Positions 51,950 through 61,642 of a stretch of DNA of 64,000 bases are shown here, piece after piece. Position 1 is the first letter of the stretch. Each line of letters starts with the position of its first letter. Under the pieces are notes generated by a model. The model worked only from the letters and a program-made list of their open reading frames with translations, was not told the origin of the DNA and searched no databases. Made by a program: the position numbers and the translations under genes. Source of the stretch: Limihaloglobus sulfuriphilus (lineage in GTDB: Bacteria; Planctomycetota; Phycisphaerae; Sedimentisphaerales; Sedimentisphaeraceae); the NCBI RefSeq assembly GCF_001999965.1, contig NZ_CP019646.1:124001-188000 (forward strand), read 5' to 3'.

Positions 51950-54900
51950 ATGAAGTATTTGCACTGTATTTTGAGTTTGGTTTTTGTCTCTTTTGTTTTG
52001 TTCACCTCTGCAGGCAGGGCAGAGACTCTATTTGATTCGTTTGATGTTGACCCCCAGAATAACGGCTGGACAAGGGCCGGTTCGGGCAGCAGCAATTTTA
52101 CCTGGCTTGATGATCTTGTTGTTGACGCTGAAGGCGATGAGTATGTTTCAGGCGGATATCTCAGAGCTGACCTGTATAGAGAGCCAACGACTGAACGTCT
52201 CAGCTATGCCCTGAGTCAGAGCTACAGCATGCAGCAGGAGTTCTGGATGGAGTTTGACATGTCCACGCGTGTACATTATCAGTATGAGCGGGGATTTGTT
52301 GGTTTATTCTCCAGTGAGACAGATAATGCTGCAAATGTTCTCGCCGCCAAGGTCTTCAGGCAGCAAACCCAATCAAATGTATCGCCTAAGGCCGCAAGAT
52401 TTAATTCGTATGATTCTACGGGGGCAAATGTCTATGTTGAAACAGGTTATGTGTTTGATAAACTTGTTCCCGTCAGAATCAAACTGCACTATTATATTGA
52501 TGAAAACGAAAACGGAATTGGTGAGGTTGAAATATGGCATCTAAATGATGTTGGAGAGTCGGACGATGTCAAACTTGTCAGCGCATCAGATATTCTGTTT
52601 GTCAACGGCAGCGGCAAGACGGCTTCTTACAACTGTTTTGGAATCGGCAATCTAATCGGCAGCTCCAGCAGTTACTGGCAGGCAATATGGTTAGACAACA
52701 TGTATGTCTCCACCGAAAAGAGCTGCGATGATTATTTTGCCGGTCTTGGCCAGGAAAGGCCGGAGCCGGCATTTGGAACCTACAGTGCCGACCTTACGCC
52801 GCCGTCTCCGGATCCGCTTGTCTGGAGTTCAGTTCCTGCCGCGATCAGCCCGACTAAGATAACTATGGCTGTCGGGCCGGCATCCGATGAAAACGGTGTA
52901 ATGTACTATTTTGAAAACATAGATATTCCAAGCCACAACAGCGATTGGCAGGAAAGCACCGAATGGACAGATTCAGGTCTTGATGATAACACGACTTACA
53001 GCTATCGTGTAAAGGCCCGGGATCTTTCTGCAAACCGCAACGAAACGGGCTGGTCAAGCATTGAGCAGGCAACAACACCGGTTGAGACTGATGTCTCATC
53101 ACCAGAGCCTGATCCGATGCTCTGGGTGAGTGAGCCGGAGGTTTTTGGTTACAAAAATGTTACAATGACTGCGGCAGTTGCTGTTGATGCCGAGGGCAAC
53201 GGGCCGGTTGAGTATTATTTTGCCAATCTGACTGAACCGGGCCGCGACAGCGGCTGGCTGATCAGCAATGAGTTTACCGATGAAGGCCTCGACTACGCGG
53301 CATCCTACAGTTACGCGGTGAAAGCAAGGGATGTTTCCGCTAACTACAATGAAACCGCCTGGTCGCAGACTGTAACGGTGACAACTGATAACGAGCCGCC
53401 GATAACCGTCTTCGAAAGAAAGTCTCTGATGTGGCACGCCAACAAACTGGATATGGACTGCCCGATGAATATATATTATAAGCAGACTAATACCGGCGGC
53501 GCAGAGAAACCGGTTATTGTATATGTAATGAATCACGGTTTTCCGCGTATAGGCCAGGAACCTGATGAGTCGATACTTTCTGACATGATAGATGATGAAT
53601 ACATTGTCATAACAGTTGATTTTAACAATAATGTAAACGCAGTTTCACCCTTCTTTGATAATGACCTCCATGATATACTCAAAGCGGTTTACGGCAGCGG
53701 TTTTGCATCTCTTTTACTTGATGTGAATCTCCTGCCCTCAAGTAAATACGAATGTTATTTTATACCTGCCGGCTGCAGGATAGAAAGAAATCTGGTTTAT
53801 TTTGAGCTTGATAAGCACGGCTCATTTGGAACCAAAGAGCGTGTAATGAGTACGTACAACAGCTATGTTGTGCCGAATTTCGGTGTTGATCCGGTAACAG
53901 ACCCTGATGATATGGTCAACCCCGACGGCTCGCCTATTGATTACAAGCTGCGGATGGACGTGATTTATCCTTCGCAGGCAAGCCGGGACCTGCCCCTGAT
54001 GTTCTGGAACTGTACAAGTCCCGACCGCAAGCAGATGTCCACAACAAGCAATTACAGGCCGCACTTTGGAGGCCTGGTTATGAGAGGTTATGCGATAGCC
54101 CTTATTGACCATTGCTATAACCCGCTGGCCAGGAACGATTCTTACGGCTACTTCAGCTCTTACACGCTTGAGGATTGGAACGGACTCAAGAGCGAAACCG
54201 CCGCGATGCGGTTTATCCGTATGAACGCTGAAAACTGGAATATTGATTCAGCCAGAATCGGCGGCGCAGGCCATTCAAAGGGCACCTATACACTTACCCG
54301 TCTTGCCGATCCGGCTCACGAATCCCCCGATGCCGAGGAATACTACAGTTTCAGCGGATTTCCGGAGGGCACTCCGGAAGCTCAGCCGTGGCAGGGCTAC
54401 TCAAGCCAGATAACGTGCAGCCATCAGTCCGCCGGCAACGGCACGAGAAGAACGAGCCTTGTAACGGGCGATAATGTGCCGACTCTGATAGCGTGCGGAA
54501 AGTATGACGAATACAACCAATGGCTGGTATTTCCTGTTCTGGTTGGTACTTATGAGGGGCTTGATGTCAATCATCAGGCGTTCTGGATGGTTGACCGCGG
54601 GCACGAACTGCCGTACGGCTATAACGCGGAACGGGGCTTTGATATGTACGATATGTGGCACGATTTCTTTGATGCCTACATGAAGCCCGCCGCGCCGCCA
54701 AAGGTTGTTTATATCAACCCGCTCGACGGTAAGGCGGAAGTCGGGTCACTTGCCGGCTTTACAAGCTCTATTCCAGATCCGGCAGAACTGCCTTCCGATG
54801 TGTTCGATTATGTATCGCCCAGAGATCCGATTACTGTCAGTTTTATGCCGGCAGTGGATGCCGCCAGCGTGATAAATGGAGGCATAGAAGTTCTCAGAGC

Positions 54901-55231
54901 CGCAGATGCCCAGCCCGTAGCGGGGACGTGGCAGGGAATTCGCGGCAACTCTACGTTTATCTTTACTCCTGATATGCACTTACAGGAAAATACATCCTAT
55001 AAGATTATAGTGACCAGCGATGTCATGAGTGAAGACGGTGTTAATCTCGGCCAGACGCGGGAGTCTGTTTTTACAACCGGATATTTGTTTGATACCGATG
55101 ATTTGATTGATTTTGGCAGTTTCTGGCTCAACACCGTTGACGAGGGCCAGCAGTGGGATTTTGACAGTAATTTTTTTATCGATTTTTTTGACTTTGCAGA
55201 GCTTGCGAAACTCTGGATGACAGAGTTTTGA
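51950..55231 (+). CDS. Large secreted alpha/beta-hydrolase (esterase-like) with jelly-roll, FnIII-like and dockerin-like parts
   Basis: 1093 residues. Signal peptide (1-25); jelly-roll-like domain as in the upstream PEP-CTERM protein (about 27-260; QEFWMEFDMST, YERGFVGLFSSETDN); two fibronectin-III-like domains (about 280-365 and 385-480); an alpha/beta-hydrolase region (about 490-905) with nucleophile motif GAGHSKGTYT near residue 775 and a candidate catalytic His in DRGHELPYG; an Ig-like domain of the SbsA type (about 955-1045); and a dockerin-like end (DFDSNFFIDFFDFAELAKLW). It probably removes ester groups from a polysaccharide outside the cell. Substrate is unknown. Confidence 0.75.
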   Translation: MKYLHCILSLVFVSFVLFTSAGRAETLFDSFDVDPQNNGWTRAGSGSSNFTWLDDLVVDAEGDEYVSGGYLRADLYREPTTERLSYALSQSYSMQQEFWMEFDMSTRVHYQYERGFVGLFSSETDNAANVLAAKVFRQQTQSNVSPKAARFNSYDSTGANVYVETGYVFDKLVPVRIKLHYYIDENENGIGEVEIWHLNDVGESDDVKLVSASDILFVNGSGKTASYNCFGIGNLIGSSSSYWQAIWLDNMYVSTEKSCDDYFAGLGQERPEPAFGTYSADLTPPSPDPLVWSSVPAAISPTKITMAVGPASDENGVMYYFENIDIPSHNSDWQESTEWTDSGLDDNTTYSYRVKARDLSANRNETGWSSIEQATTPVETDVSSPEPDPMLWVSEPEVFGYKNVTMTAAVAVDAEGNGPVEYYFANLTEPGRDSGWLISNEFTDEGLDYAASYSYAVKARDVSANYNETAWSQTVTVTTDNEPPITVFERKSLMWHANKLDMDCPMNIYYKQTNTGGAEKPVIVYVMNHGFPRIGQEPDESILSDMIDDEYIVITVDFNNNVNAVSPFFDNDLHDILKAVYGSGFASLLLDVNLLPSSKYECYFIPAGCRIERNLVYFELDKHGSFGTKERVMSTYNSYVVPNFGVDPVTDPDDMVNPDGSPIDYKLRMDVIYPSQASRDLPLMFWNCTSPDRKQMSTTSNYRPHFGGLVMRGYAIALIDHCYNPLARNDSYGYFSSYTLEDWNGLKSETAAMRFIRMNAENWNIDSARIGGAGHSKGTYTLTRLADPAHESPDAEEYYSFSGFPEGTPEAQPWQGYSSQITCSHQSAGNGTRRTSLVTGDNVPTLIACGKYDEYNQWLVFPVLVGTYEGLDVNHQAFWMVDRGHELPYGYNAERGFDMYDMWHDFFDAYMKPAAPPKVVYINPLDGKAEVGSLAGFTSSIPDPAELPSDVFDYVSPRDPITVSFMPAVDAASVINGGIEVLRAADAQPVAGTWQGIRGNSTFIFTPDMHLQENTSYKIIVTSDVMSEDGVNLGQTRESVFTTGYLFDTDDLIDFGSFWLNTVDEGQQWDFDSNFFIDFFDFAELAKLWMTEF

Positions 55232-55303
55232 TGCTCTTTGAAGAATTAAAATATGTAAACACACTTGTTGTGTATTAATATCTCATGTTTTTAGAGGTGT
55301 ATA

Positions 55304-56137
55304 ATGATAATTGTACAGAAATTTTGTAAAAGACAAAATCAGGGTTTCACCTTGATTGAGCTGCTGGTTGTAATATCCATTATTGCGCTGCTTATGGCGG
55401 TTATGATGCCTGCATTAAGCAAGGCCCGCGAGACTGCCAAACGCACTATATGTATGTCTAATTTAAAGCAGCTTGGGCTGGCAAGTGTAACCTATGCCAG
55501 CGAAAACCGTTTTCTGCCATTCAACACGATTACCCCTTCCGGCAGCAACAGCTCTACTCCCGGTTTCCACAACTATATGCTCAAGTACGGCTCAACACTC
55601 AAGTGGATAAATCACGGCCTTCTTTTTGGACAGAAATATATCAGCACACCGGAAGTCTATTTCTGCCCGTCGCAGCGCGGGGATGTCAGATATGAATGTG
55701 ATACCTATTTTAACGGCGACCAGGAGAGAGATGAGCAGGAGAGGATGCAGCTGCTTGACGGAGCGCCTGGTATGAACGGGAATAACAACCGTTACATACG
55801 CGGCAGTTACCTGGCACGCTGTTACAATCCGGACGGGGTTACAATTGTTCGCGGCAGTGCCCAGATTGGGAAAAAAGCGACAATGTTTCCCTATGGTGCT
55901 ACATACGCTTTTCTCGCGGACCGCTGGACATACGAAAGCAGCGGTGTCCATGGAAAGAAATTCTACAATGTCGCCTATTGTGACGGGCATGTCCAAATGC
56001 TGACCGACAGTAACAAATACCTTGCCGAGCTTGGCGTCGGCAGGCTGCCCGAGGCACTTGACAAGTCAAAGATTAAGGATTGGGCGGATGCCTGGAAAAT
56101 ATTCGATAAGGGTACGTTTGAACCGTTTGAAAAGTAA
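55304..56137 (+). CDS. Prepilin-like protein with N-terminal methylation motif
   Basis: 277 residues. [18 protein letters not shown] at about 15-32 is the prepilin peptidase site and hydrophobic helix, followed by [24 protein letters not shown]. The C-terminal part ends in [14 protein letters not shown], close to the H-X9-DG motif of pseudopilin-like families that are expanded in planctomycetes. It lies within the secreted carbohydrate run and is probably a minor pseudopilin or surface protein, not a main pilin. No other secretion gene is adjacent. Confidence 0.85.
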   Translation: MIIVQKFCKRQNQGFTLIELLVVISIIALLMAVMMPALSKARETAKRTICMSNLKQLGLASVTYASENRFLPFNTITPSGSNSSTPGFHNYMLKYGSTLKWINHGLLFGQKYISTPEVYFCPSQRGDVRYECDTYFNGDQERDEQERMQLLDGAPGMNGNNNRYIRGSYLARCYNPDGVTIVRGSAQIGKKATMFPYGATYAFLADRWTYESSGVHGKKFYNVAYCDGHVQMLTDSNKYLAELGVGRLPEALDKSKIKDWADAWKIFDKGTFEPFEK

Positions 56138-56184
56138 TCGGTGTTATTTACATTTTAGTCTTTTGTTATCTGGAGATGTTCCAC

Positions 56185-57882
56185 ATGAAAAAGTATTTAT
56201 ATCTAATCGCGGCAGCAGTGTTGTTTGTGCAGGGTTTCTGCGCGGGCTACACTGTTTTTGAAACGTTTGACACAGGGATATCCGGCTGGAGTGCTTCGGG
56301 CTTTGGCGATTCAACGGTTGATTTGATCAGCGACGGAGCGGGTAAGCATTTAAGAGTAAATGTTGTCAGAGATGAGGATGTGGGCAGGTTTGTAATGCCC
56401 CTTGCCCAGCAGCTGAGTATCGGCTCGAATTATGAAGACAAAATCTACGTTCAGTTTGATGTTCAGATTGTCGGCGGTTTTAACAATTTCGGCTCGTCAT
56501 ATGTAGGCGCCGGCAGCAGTGCTGATGATAACTTTACAAACCTCTCAACAGTAAGGCTTTACTGGAATGGTGACGCTGGAGAGGACATGTACAGGTTCTA
56601 CGGCTCAATCCATGATGCCGCAGGAATACAGCGGTCATATACCGCATATACTTCCGGCAGAGCGGGTTACGCCTACAGAGTCAAGGCCGAATACGGAACA
56701 GTATATGTTGACGATGGGGAGAATCAAGGCCCCAGGCTTTATTACGATGTCAGCGTTTCGTGGATTAACGCCGACGGCAGCACGGGAAAATTTCTCAAAC
56801 GCGGCATATCCACTCAGACATTTACAAATCCGGCGACTACGGCTCTGCTGACGGTTGATCAGCTTGGAATTTTCAATTCTAATACGTTAACATCCGGCTA
56901 TCGTTATTTAACATATGATTTAGACAATATTTATATCTCAAACGAAGGACCCGCCGAAAGTTCGGTTCTGCCGTCGTGGTACAATCTGGAAGCATCAGAT
57001 ACGGATTTGCTTGAGAGATTTGATGCCGAGCCTTCGGACTGGAACGAAGAGCAGACTGCTAACTCGTTAAATGAGTTTAACTGGATTGGTATGTCAGGTG
57101 ATGGGTACATGGATGTTGAGCTTGTAAGGCCTGTTGATCCAAGTGAATACGCGAGTTTTTACAAGGAAATAGGAAAAACCTTCATTATTGATAACAGCGA
57201 TTTTGCAGAGGAAGAATACGGAATCGGCTGGTTTGTAGAGTTTGATGCCCATCTTGTAAATATCGGGCATTTCTCCGAAGGTTTTATTGGTACAGGCTCC
57301 GCGGAATACGGACAGGTCTATCTGGACCAGAATATCGCGGGCGGGTTTTACTATGGAGCCCAGGAAATGGGCGACGGAATCAGAATCGGTGTCGGCGGTT
57401 ACGGCAATAATTATCCAACGGACCTCGATACAGAATATATTCAGGGCGGGCTTGTTGAAAACACTGATTACCGTTTTAGATATGCGGCCTGTCAGCGGGA
57501 TAAACGTACCAGGCTTCAGGCTGATATATATGAAATAAACCCCGACGGAAGCACCGGAAGTTTAGTAGGCAGCGGAGCAATGACCCTGGGCGGAAGCGGC
57601 GAAAGCCTCTATGCCGACGTTATCGGCTTTTTCAGCAGCCTCCAATCCAGCAGCTATAACAGAACGGAATACATTTTAGTAGATAATCTGCATTTTTCTG
57701 ATGTAGGATTTCTGCTTGACGGCATAAAGCCTACATGGAATGAGCCGCCTCTCTGCCAGGAGCTGGCTGAGCCGATGCCCGGAGATGTCGGCAGCGCGGC
57801 CGGCGCGGGAGTTTATGACTGCGTGGTCGATTTTACAGACCTGCGGCTGCTCGCCCAGGATTGGCTCAGGGTTGGAATTTAA
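56185..57882 (+). CDS. Secreted protein with two jelly-roll-like domains and a dockerin-like end
   Basis: 565 residues from the ATG at 56185, nine bases after GGAG; an earlier in-frame ATG at 56176 is less likely. Signal peptide (1-20). Two similar domains follow: about 22-255 (VFETFDTGISGWSASG...YDLDNIYISNEG) and 275-520 (LLERFDAEPSDWNEE...YILVDNLHFSDVG). No catalytic domain is seen. The C-terminus VYDCVVDFTDLRLLAQDW is the dockerin-like motif. It may be a non-enzymatic binding protein for the same glycan as its neighbours. Confidence 0.72.
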   Translation: MKKYLYLIAAAVLFVQGFCAGYTVFETFDTGISGWSASGFGDSTVDLISDGAGKHLRVNVVRDEDVGRFVMPLAQQLSIGSNYEDKIYVQFDVQIVGGFNNFGSSYVGAGSSADDNFTNLSTVRLYWNGDAGEDMYRFYGSIHDAAGIQRSYTAYTSGRAGYAYRVKAEYGTVYVDDGENQGPRLYYDVSVSWINADGSTGKFLKRGISTQTFTNPATTALLTVDQLGIFNSNTLTSGYRYLTYDLDNIYISNEGPAESSVLPSWYNLEASDTDLLERFDAEPSDWNEEQTANSLNEFNWIGMSGDGYMDVELVRPVDPSEYASFYKEIGKTFIIDNSDFAEEEYGIGWFVEFDAHLVNIGHFSEGFIGTGSAEYGQVYLDQNIAGGFYYGAQEMGDGIRIGVGGYGNNYPTDLDTEYIQGGLVENTDYRFRYAACQRDKRTRLQADIYEINPDGSTGSLVGSGAMTLGGSGESLYADVIGFFSSLQSSSYNRTEYILVDNLHFSDVGFLLDGIKPTWNEPPLCQELAEPMPGDVGSAAGAGVYDCVVDFTDLRLLAQDWLRVGI

Positions 57883-57945
57883 ATATTCCGCAAACAGATT
57901 GAAACTACTCATAAATGGTAATGAAATATACAGAGGTGATATAAC

Positions 57946-60900
57946 ATGAATACAATAATCAAAGTCAGAGCCCTGTTGCTGCTTGCAGTTTTTGCTGTAT
58001 CTTTTTCCTATGCAGAGACTGTAACAGAGAATTTTTCCAGTGACCCGGAAACCCGCGGCTGGACTAACCAGAGCGCCGGTTCTACAGTTTTTGAGTATAT
58101 GGGCGGCTTCCTGCAGGCGAAGATCCACAGGGACAGTTCCAATACCGCAAGATATTACATACCGCTGGGCGCCGCTTACGACAAGAGTCAGGAATTCTGG
58201 TTCGAAATGGACTGGCAGATATTGGATACGTCTAATTCCGGTTTCCAGAGAGGGCTTTTCGGAGTTTTTAACTCCGGTACGTCTGATAACCATCACAATA
58301 TGATTGGTGACGTTTTTGCCTACAGAGATTATAATGGCTCGCCGCGTGGAAACCGCCATGATGCAGTTGCGTACGCTTCTGACGGCACAAAGAAAACGAT
58401 TGCCTGCGCCCCCGATTCCCCAGGAATACCTTACGGAGCGATGGTCAGGGTGATCGGCCATTACGACGGTGACAGCAGAGCCGAGGTGGCGATTTACAAT
58501 ATAAACCCAGACGGCAGCACGGGCAGCAGCGTTATGTCAACTGCTTTGTTGACTGTGATTGATTCGACCGACAACGTAACCTTCGATACGCTGGCAATTG
58601 CCAACAGAACCGACGGCAGTTATGACTCTTCTTATCATGTTGTCAGGATCGATAACATATATTTTTCCACAGAATCTGCCAACACGAGTCATTCATTGCC
58701 TGATTTTCCATTGATCGAGGCGAATATCAATGAGGTTACAGTAGCAACCGGAATGGATTCTCTGAAGGTAACCGCAAACATAACTCAAGACGGTTCACAA
58801 AGCACCTCATTCTATGTTCGCCAGACAGTATTTGCCGGCGAGGATGGAAGCGGGGGAGAGTTGTGTTCATTCACAAGCCCGGCAGTTACTTTTTCGTCAA
58901 ATCAGACCAGGGATGTTGTTGTGGAGAGTAACGACTTGACGCCCGATCCTGCTTTGTGGTCTCCGCAGGAGCCCAACCTTAATTTTCTCAGAACAGAAGT
59001 TCTTGACAGCACTCAATCTACAATTCTTGCTACCGAGGATACAGTGATCGGATTCAGGTCTTTTGAGGTAGTCGGTGATAAATTTTATCTAAACGGCAGC
59101 CCGATCTATTTGTTTGGATACCAGTGGACATCTGCCGGCAGGGTGCTTGAGAGCATATCACAGGACCCTGCGTTCATAGCTCAGCACGTGGCCAGGCTCA
59201 AATCAATGAACGTCAACTTCGTTCGGCTTTCTGATCCGCCGTCCGCTCCGGGCTGGCTCGAAGAGTTTGACCGTGCGGGTATCATGGTATTTACCGGTTC
59301 ATATTACGGCGCCGGCGTCAGCTCTCCTGATCTTGCCCAGAGCTGTTTCGATTCTTTCGAATCACGCATGAAAGTTTCAAAAAATCATGCAAGCGTTGTA
59401 ATGTGGGTTATAGGCAATGAGTGGAATCTCGACGATCCGGTTGTATTTAACCAGGTCGCCGGTCATTACAGTAATTGCCAGAGCCTTGATGATACCAGAC
59501 CGATGTTCATAACCTGGACAGGCAAGTATTATAACGGCAGCGGCGACCCGGTTCCGCAGATAGGAAGCGATTTCCTCAGTCATCACAGTTATTCGGGCTG
59601 GTACGGCGGCTGGGCGGAAAACTTTTACCCCAGATACGCGGATGTGGATTATCCTCAAATCGTTACAGAGGCGATGGGCGTATATACCAACAGGGCAGAG
59701 GGTGAAAACGGCGGTTTCCGTGTGGACGAGGATAAATACCTCACAAATGTCCTGCGTGTCATAGGACACAGCTATAATTATTCGCAGGATTCACTGGACT
59801 ATCAGGCAGAGCTCTGCGGCGATATCAGTGAGATACTTCGCCGCAAGAGGGGGCTTGAGAGTTCTTTCTGCGGAGCATTTGTTTTCACAGACGGTTATTA
59901 CTACAATCCTTCTAATTATTATGCTTCAGGCGATGCGACAACAGCCGAATCACCCAAGCCGGTAATCGATGTGGTCAGAAATGTGTATTCGCCTGTCAAT
60001 GTTTCTATCGAAAACCTCAACCCCAAAATCTTTGCCGGCGATATTCTGGATATAAACTGCCACGTGATGAATGATGATCCGTCTGTTGATATCCTCAGCT
60101 CGACAGCTTTGACGGTGGATCTGCTTGATAGAGCCGGCCAGAGTATGTGGTCGGGTTCTTATGATATTGCGGATATACCTTATTATTCTACAGTTATTCA
60201 GGCAGTTGACATTGCAACTGATAACCTGGTAACAGGTGATTATTTTATCTACGCAAGGCTAAGCGACGGTCAGAATGACCTCTGCGAGAGTCTCAAAAAT
60301 GTATTTATAGCGAATCAAAACTGGGCGGATGTAGAGAATGTTAACGATTCGATTGCGGTCTATGATGTCTCCGGAGATACTGTCGCAGTGCTTAGCTCTC
60401 TTGGATTCAGCACAACCCCAATTTCAAACTTTACAAACATATCGGGATACGACCTTGTGGTGATCGGCAAGACAAGCCTCGACAGCACCGCGGCGGGCAG
60501 TGAAGCCGAGATATTCGCCTATATAAACGCCGGCGGCAGGGTACTGGTGTTAGAGCAGAACACTGTTGATACCCGCAATAATCTTAACGGCTGGCTGGGC
60601 ACATCAATAACAACAGGCGCTGGAGGTGAGAATTTTGTCAACATTGAAAGGCCCGAAATAAAGTCCCTCATGGACGGTCTGGACAGGCCGGACTTCAGGC
60701 GCTGGAACAATATCAGCACGCCTGATTCTCCTGACAGCAGGCTTTTCCTGAGTTATTTCAATCTTCAGTACAGTGACCTGGACAAGTGCGCAGTCCTGGC
60801 AAATGCCGGACAGAGCCTTTTCAAATCAGTTCTTGTAGAAATATATCCTTACGGAAGCTCGGGCGGAAGCTGCTTGCTCAACAGTGTTTATTCTGTAAGC

Positions 60901-61539
60901 AGGAGTGATTCTAATCCGGTTGCCGGTAAGTATCTGGCCAATCTGGTCAGCTACATGCTTGATGATACCTCTTATCACAGCCAGTATGCTGCCATCGGAG
61001 CAGAGGTGGAATTTGCCGATTTCCAGACAGAAAAAGGCATCTTCTTTGCTCCTCTGATTCAGGGTATGATCGTTGAGGACAGCGGTGATTACTACTACAG
61101 GCCCCAGGGCAGAAGAATGCGGGGAATGCAGGTCTTGTCCAACAGCGTTGGCTATCTTGAGGATGCCGACAGCCTGACAAGCTGGACCTGTCCGCTGTAT
61201 TTCAAATCGATCTACGATATAGAAGAGATCGTTTTCGATGCGGCTAATCCTCAATCTCAGTCGCTAAGCTACACTCTGACGGTTAATTCTCAGCAGCAGA
61301 GCACAGTTACCGTGCCTGCCGGCCAGAGGGTTGTCGAAACGTTTGACATTTCGGATATCCCCTCAGGAACTGATGTCAAACTGGAGATAGAGTCAGATAA
61401 AGGGCTTGTGTTCTACAGTCTCAAGCTCGCTGATCCGCTGCCCGCAGACCTCAATACTGACGGCATTGTGGATTATTCTGATTTCTTTGAGCTTGCCGAA
61501 AACTGGAATAAAAGTCTGGCTGATATATGGCCCTATTGA
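57946..61539 (+). CDS. Large secreted GH2-like glycoside hydrolase with jelly-roll and dockerin-like parts
   Basis: 1197 residues. Signal peptide (1-25); jelly-roll-like domain (about 28-250; QEFWFEMDWQI, FQRGLFGVFNSGTSDN); Ig-like sandwich (about 255-365); TIM barrel from about 370 (SFEVVGDKFYLNGSPIYLFG) with acid/base Glu in VIGNEWNLD (about residue 491) and a nucleophile Glu candidate in VTEAMGVYTNR (about 573). Residues about 800-900 resemble a glutamine-amidotransferase-like fold (YDLVVIGKTSLDS, AYINAGGRVLVLEQN). The C-terminus is dockerin-like (DLNTDGIVDYSDFFELAENW). A beta-glycosidase of clan GH-A is likely; the exact sugar is not. Confidence 0.8.
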   Translation: MNTIIKVRALLLLAVFAVSFSYAETVTENFSSDPETRGWTNQSAGSTVFEYMGGFLQAKIHRDSSNTARYYIPLGAAYDKSQEFWFEMDWQILDTSNSGFQRGLFGVFNSGTSDNHHNMIGDVFAYRDYNGSPRGNRHDAVAYASDGTKKTIACAPDSPGIPYGAMVRVIGHYDGDSRAEVAIYNINPDGSTGSSVMSTALLTVIDSTDNVTFDTLAIANRTDGSYDSSYHVVRIDNIYFSTESANTSHSLPDFPLIEANINEVTVATGMDSLKVTANITQDGSQSTSFYVRQTVFAGEDGSGGELCSFTSPAVTFSSNQTRDVVVESNDLTPDPALWSPQEPNLNFLRTEVLDSTQSTILATEDTVIGFRSFEVVGDKFYLNGSPIYLFGYQWTSAGRVLESISQDPAFIAQHVARLKSMNVNFVRLSDPPSAPGWLEEFDRAGIMVFTGSYYGAGVSSPDLAQSCFDSFESRMKVSKNHASVVMWVIGNEWNLDDPVVFNQVAGHYSNCQSLDDTRPMFITWTGKYYNGSGDPVPQIGSDFLSHHSYSGWYGGWAENFYPRYADVDYPQIVTEAMGVYTNRAEGENGGFRVDEDKYLTNVLRVIGHSYNYSQDSLDYQAELCGDISEILRRKRGLESSFCGAFVFTDGYYYNPSNYYASGDATTAESPKPVIDVVRNVYSPVNVSIENLNPKIFAGDILDINCHVMNDDPSVDILSSTALTVDLLDRAGQSMWSGSYDIADIPYYSTVIQAVDIATDNLVTGDYFIYARLSDGQNDLCESLKNVFIANQNWADVENVNDSIAVYDVSGDTVAVLSSLGFSTTPISNFTNISGYDLVVIGKTSLDSTAAGSEAEIFAYINAGGRVLVLEQNTVDTRNNLNGWLGTSITTGAGGENFVNIERPEIKSLMDGLDRPDFRRWNNISTPDSPDSRLFLSYFNLQYSDLDKCAVLANAGQSLFKSVLVEIYPYGSSGGSCLLNSVYSVSRSDSNPVAGKYLANLVSYMLDDTSYHSQYAAIGAEVEFADFQTEKGIFFAPLIQGMIVEDSGDYYYRPQGRRMRGMQVLSNSVGYLEDADSLTSWTCPLYFKSIYDIEEIVFDAANPQSQSLSYTLTVNSQQQSTVTVPAGQRVVETFDISDIPSGTDVKLEIESDKGLVFYSLKLADPLPADLNTDGIVDYSDFFELAENWNKSLADIWPY

Positions 61540-61549
61540 TTTGTACCCC

Positions 61550-61578
61550 GGCGGGCAAATGTAATGTTTCTGCCCGCC
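61550..61578 (+). terminator. Terminator after the GH2-like gene
   Basis: GGCGGGCA and TGCCCGCC form a perfect 8-bp stem with a 13-base loop, followed by TTCGCTTTGTTGTTAT. The tail is interrupted, so termination may be partial. Confidence 0.45.
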
Positions 61579-61642
61579 TTCGCTTTGTTGTTATATTCCG
61601 AAACTGACGCGGAAAATCTGTATTTTTTTAAGGTGAAATTAC

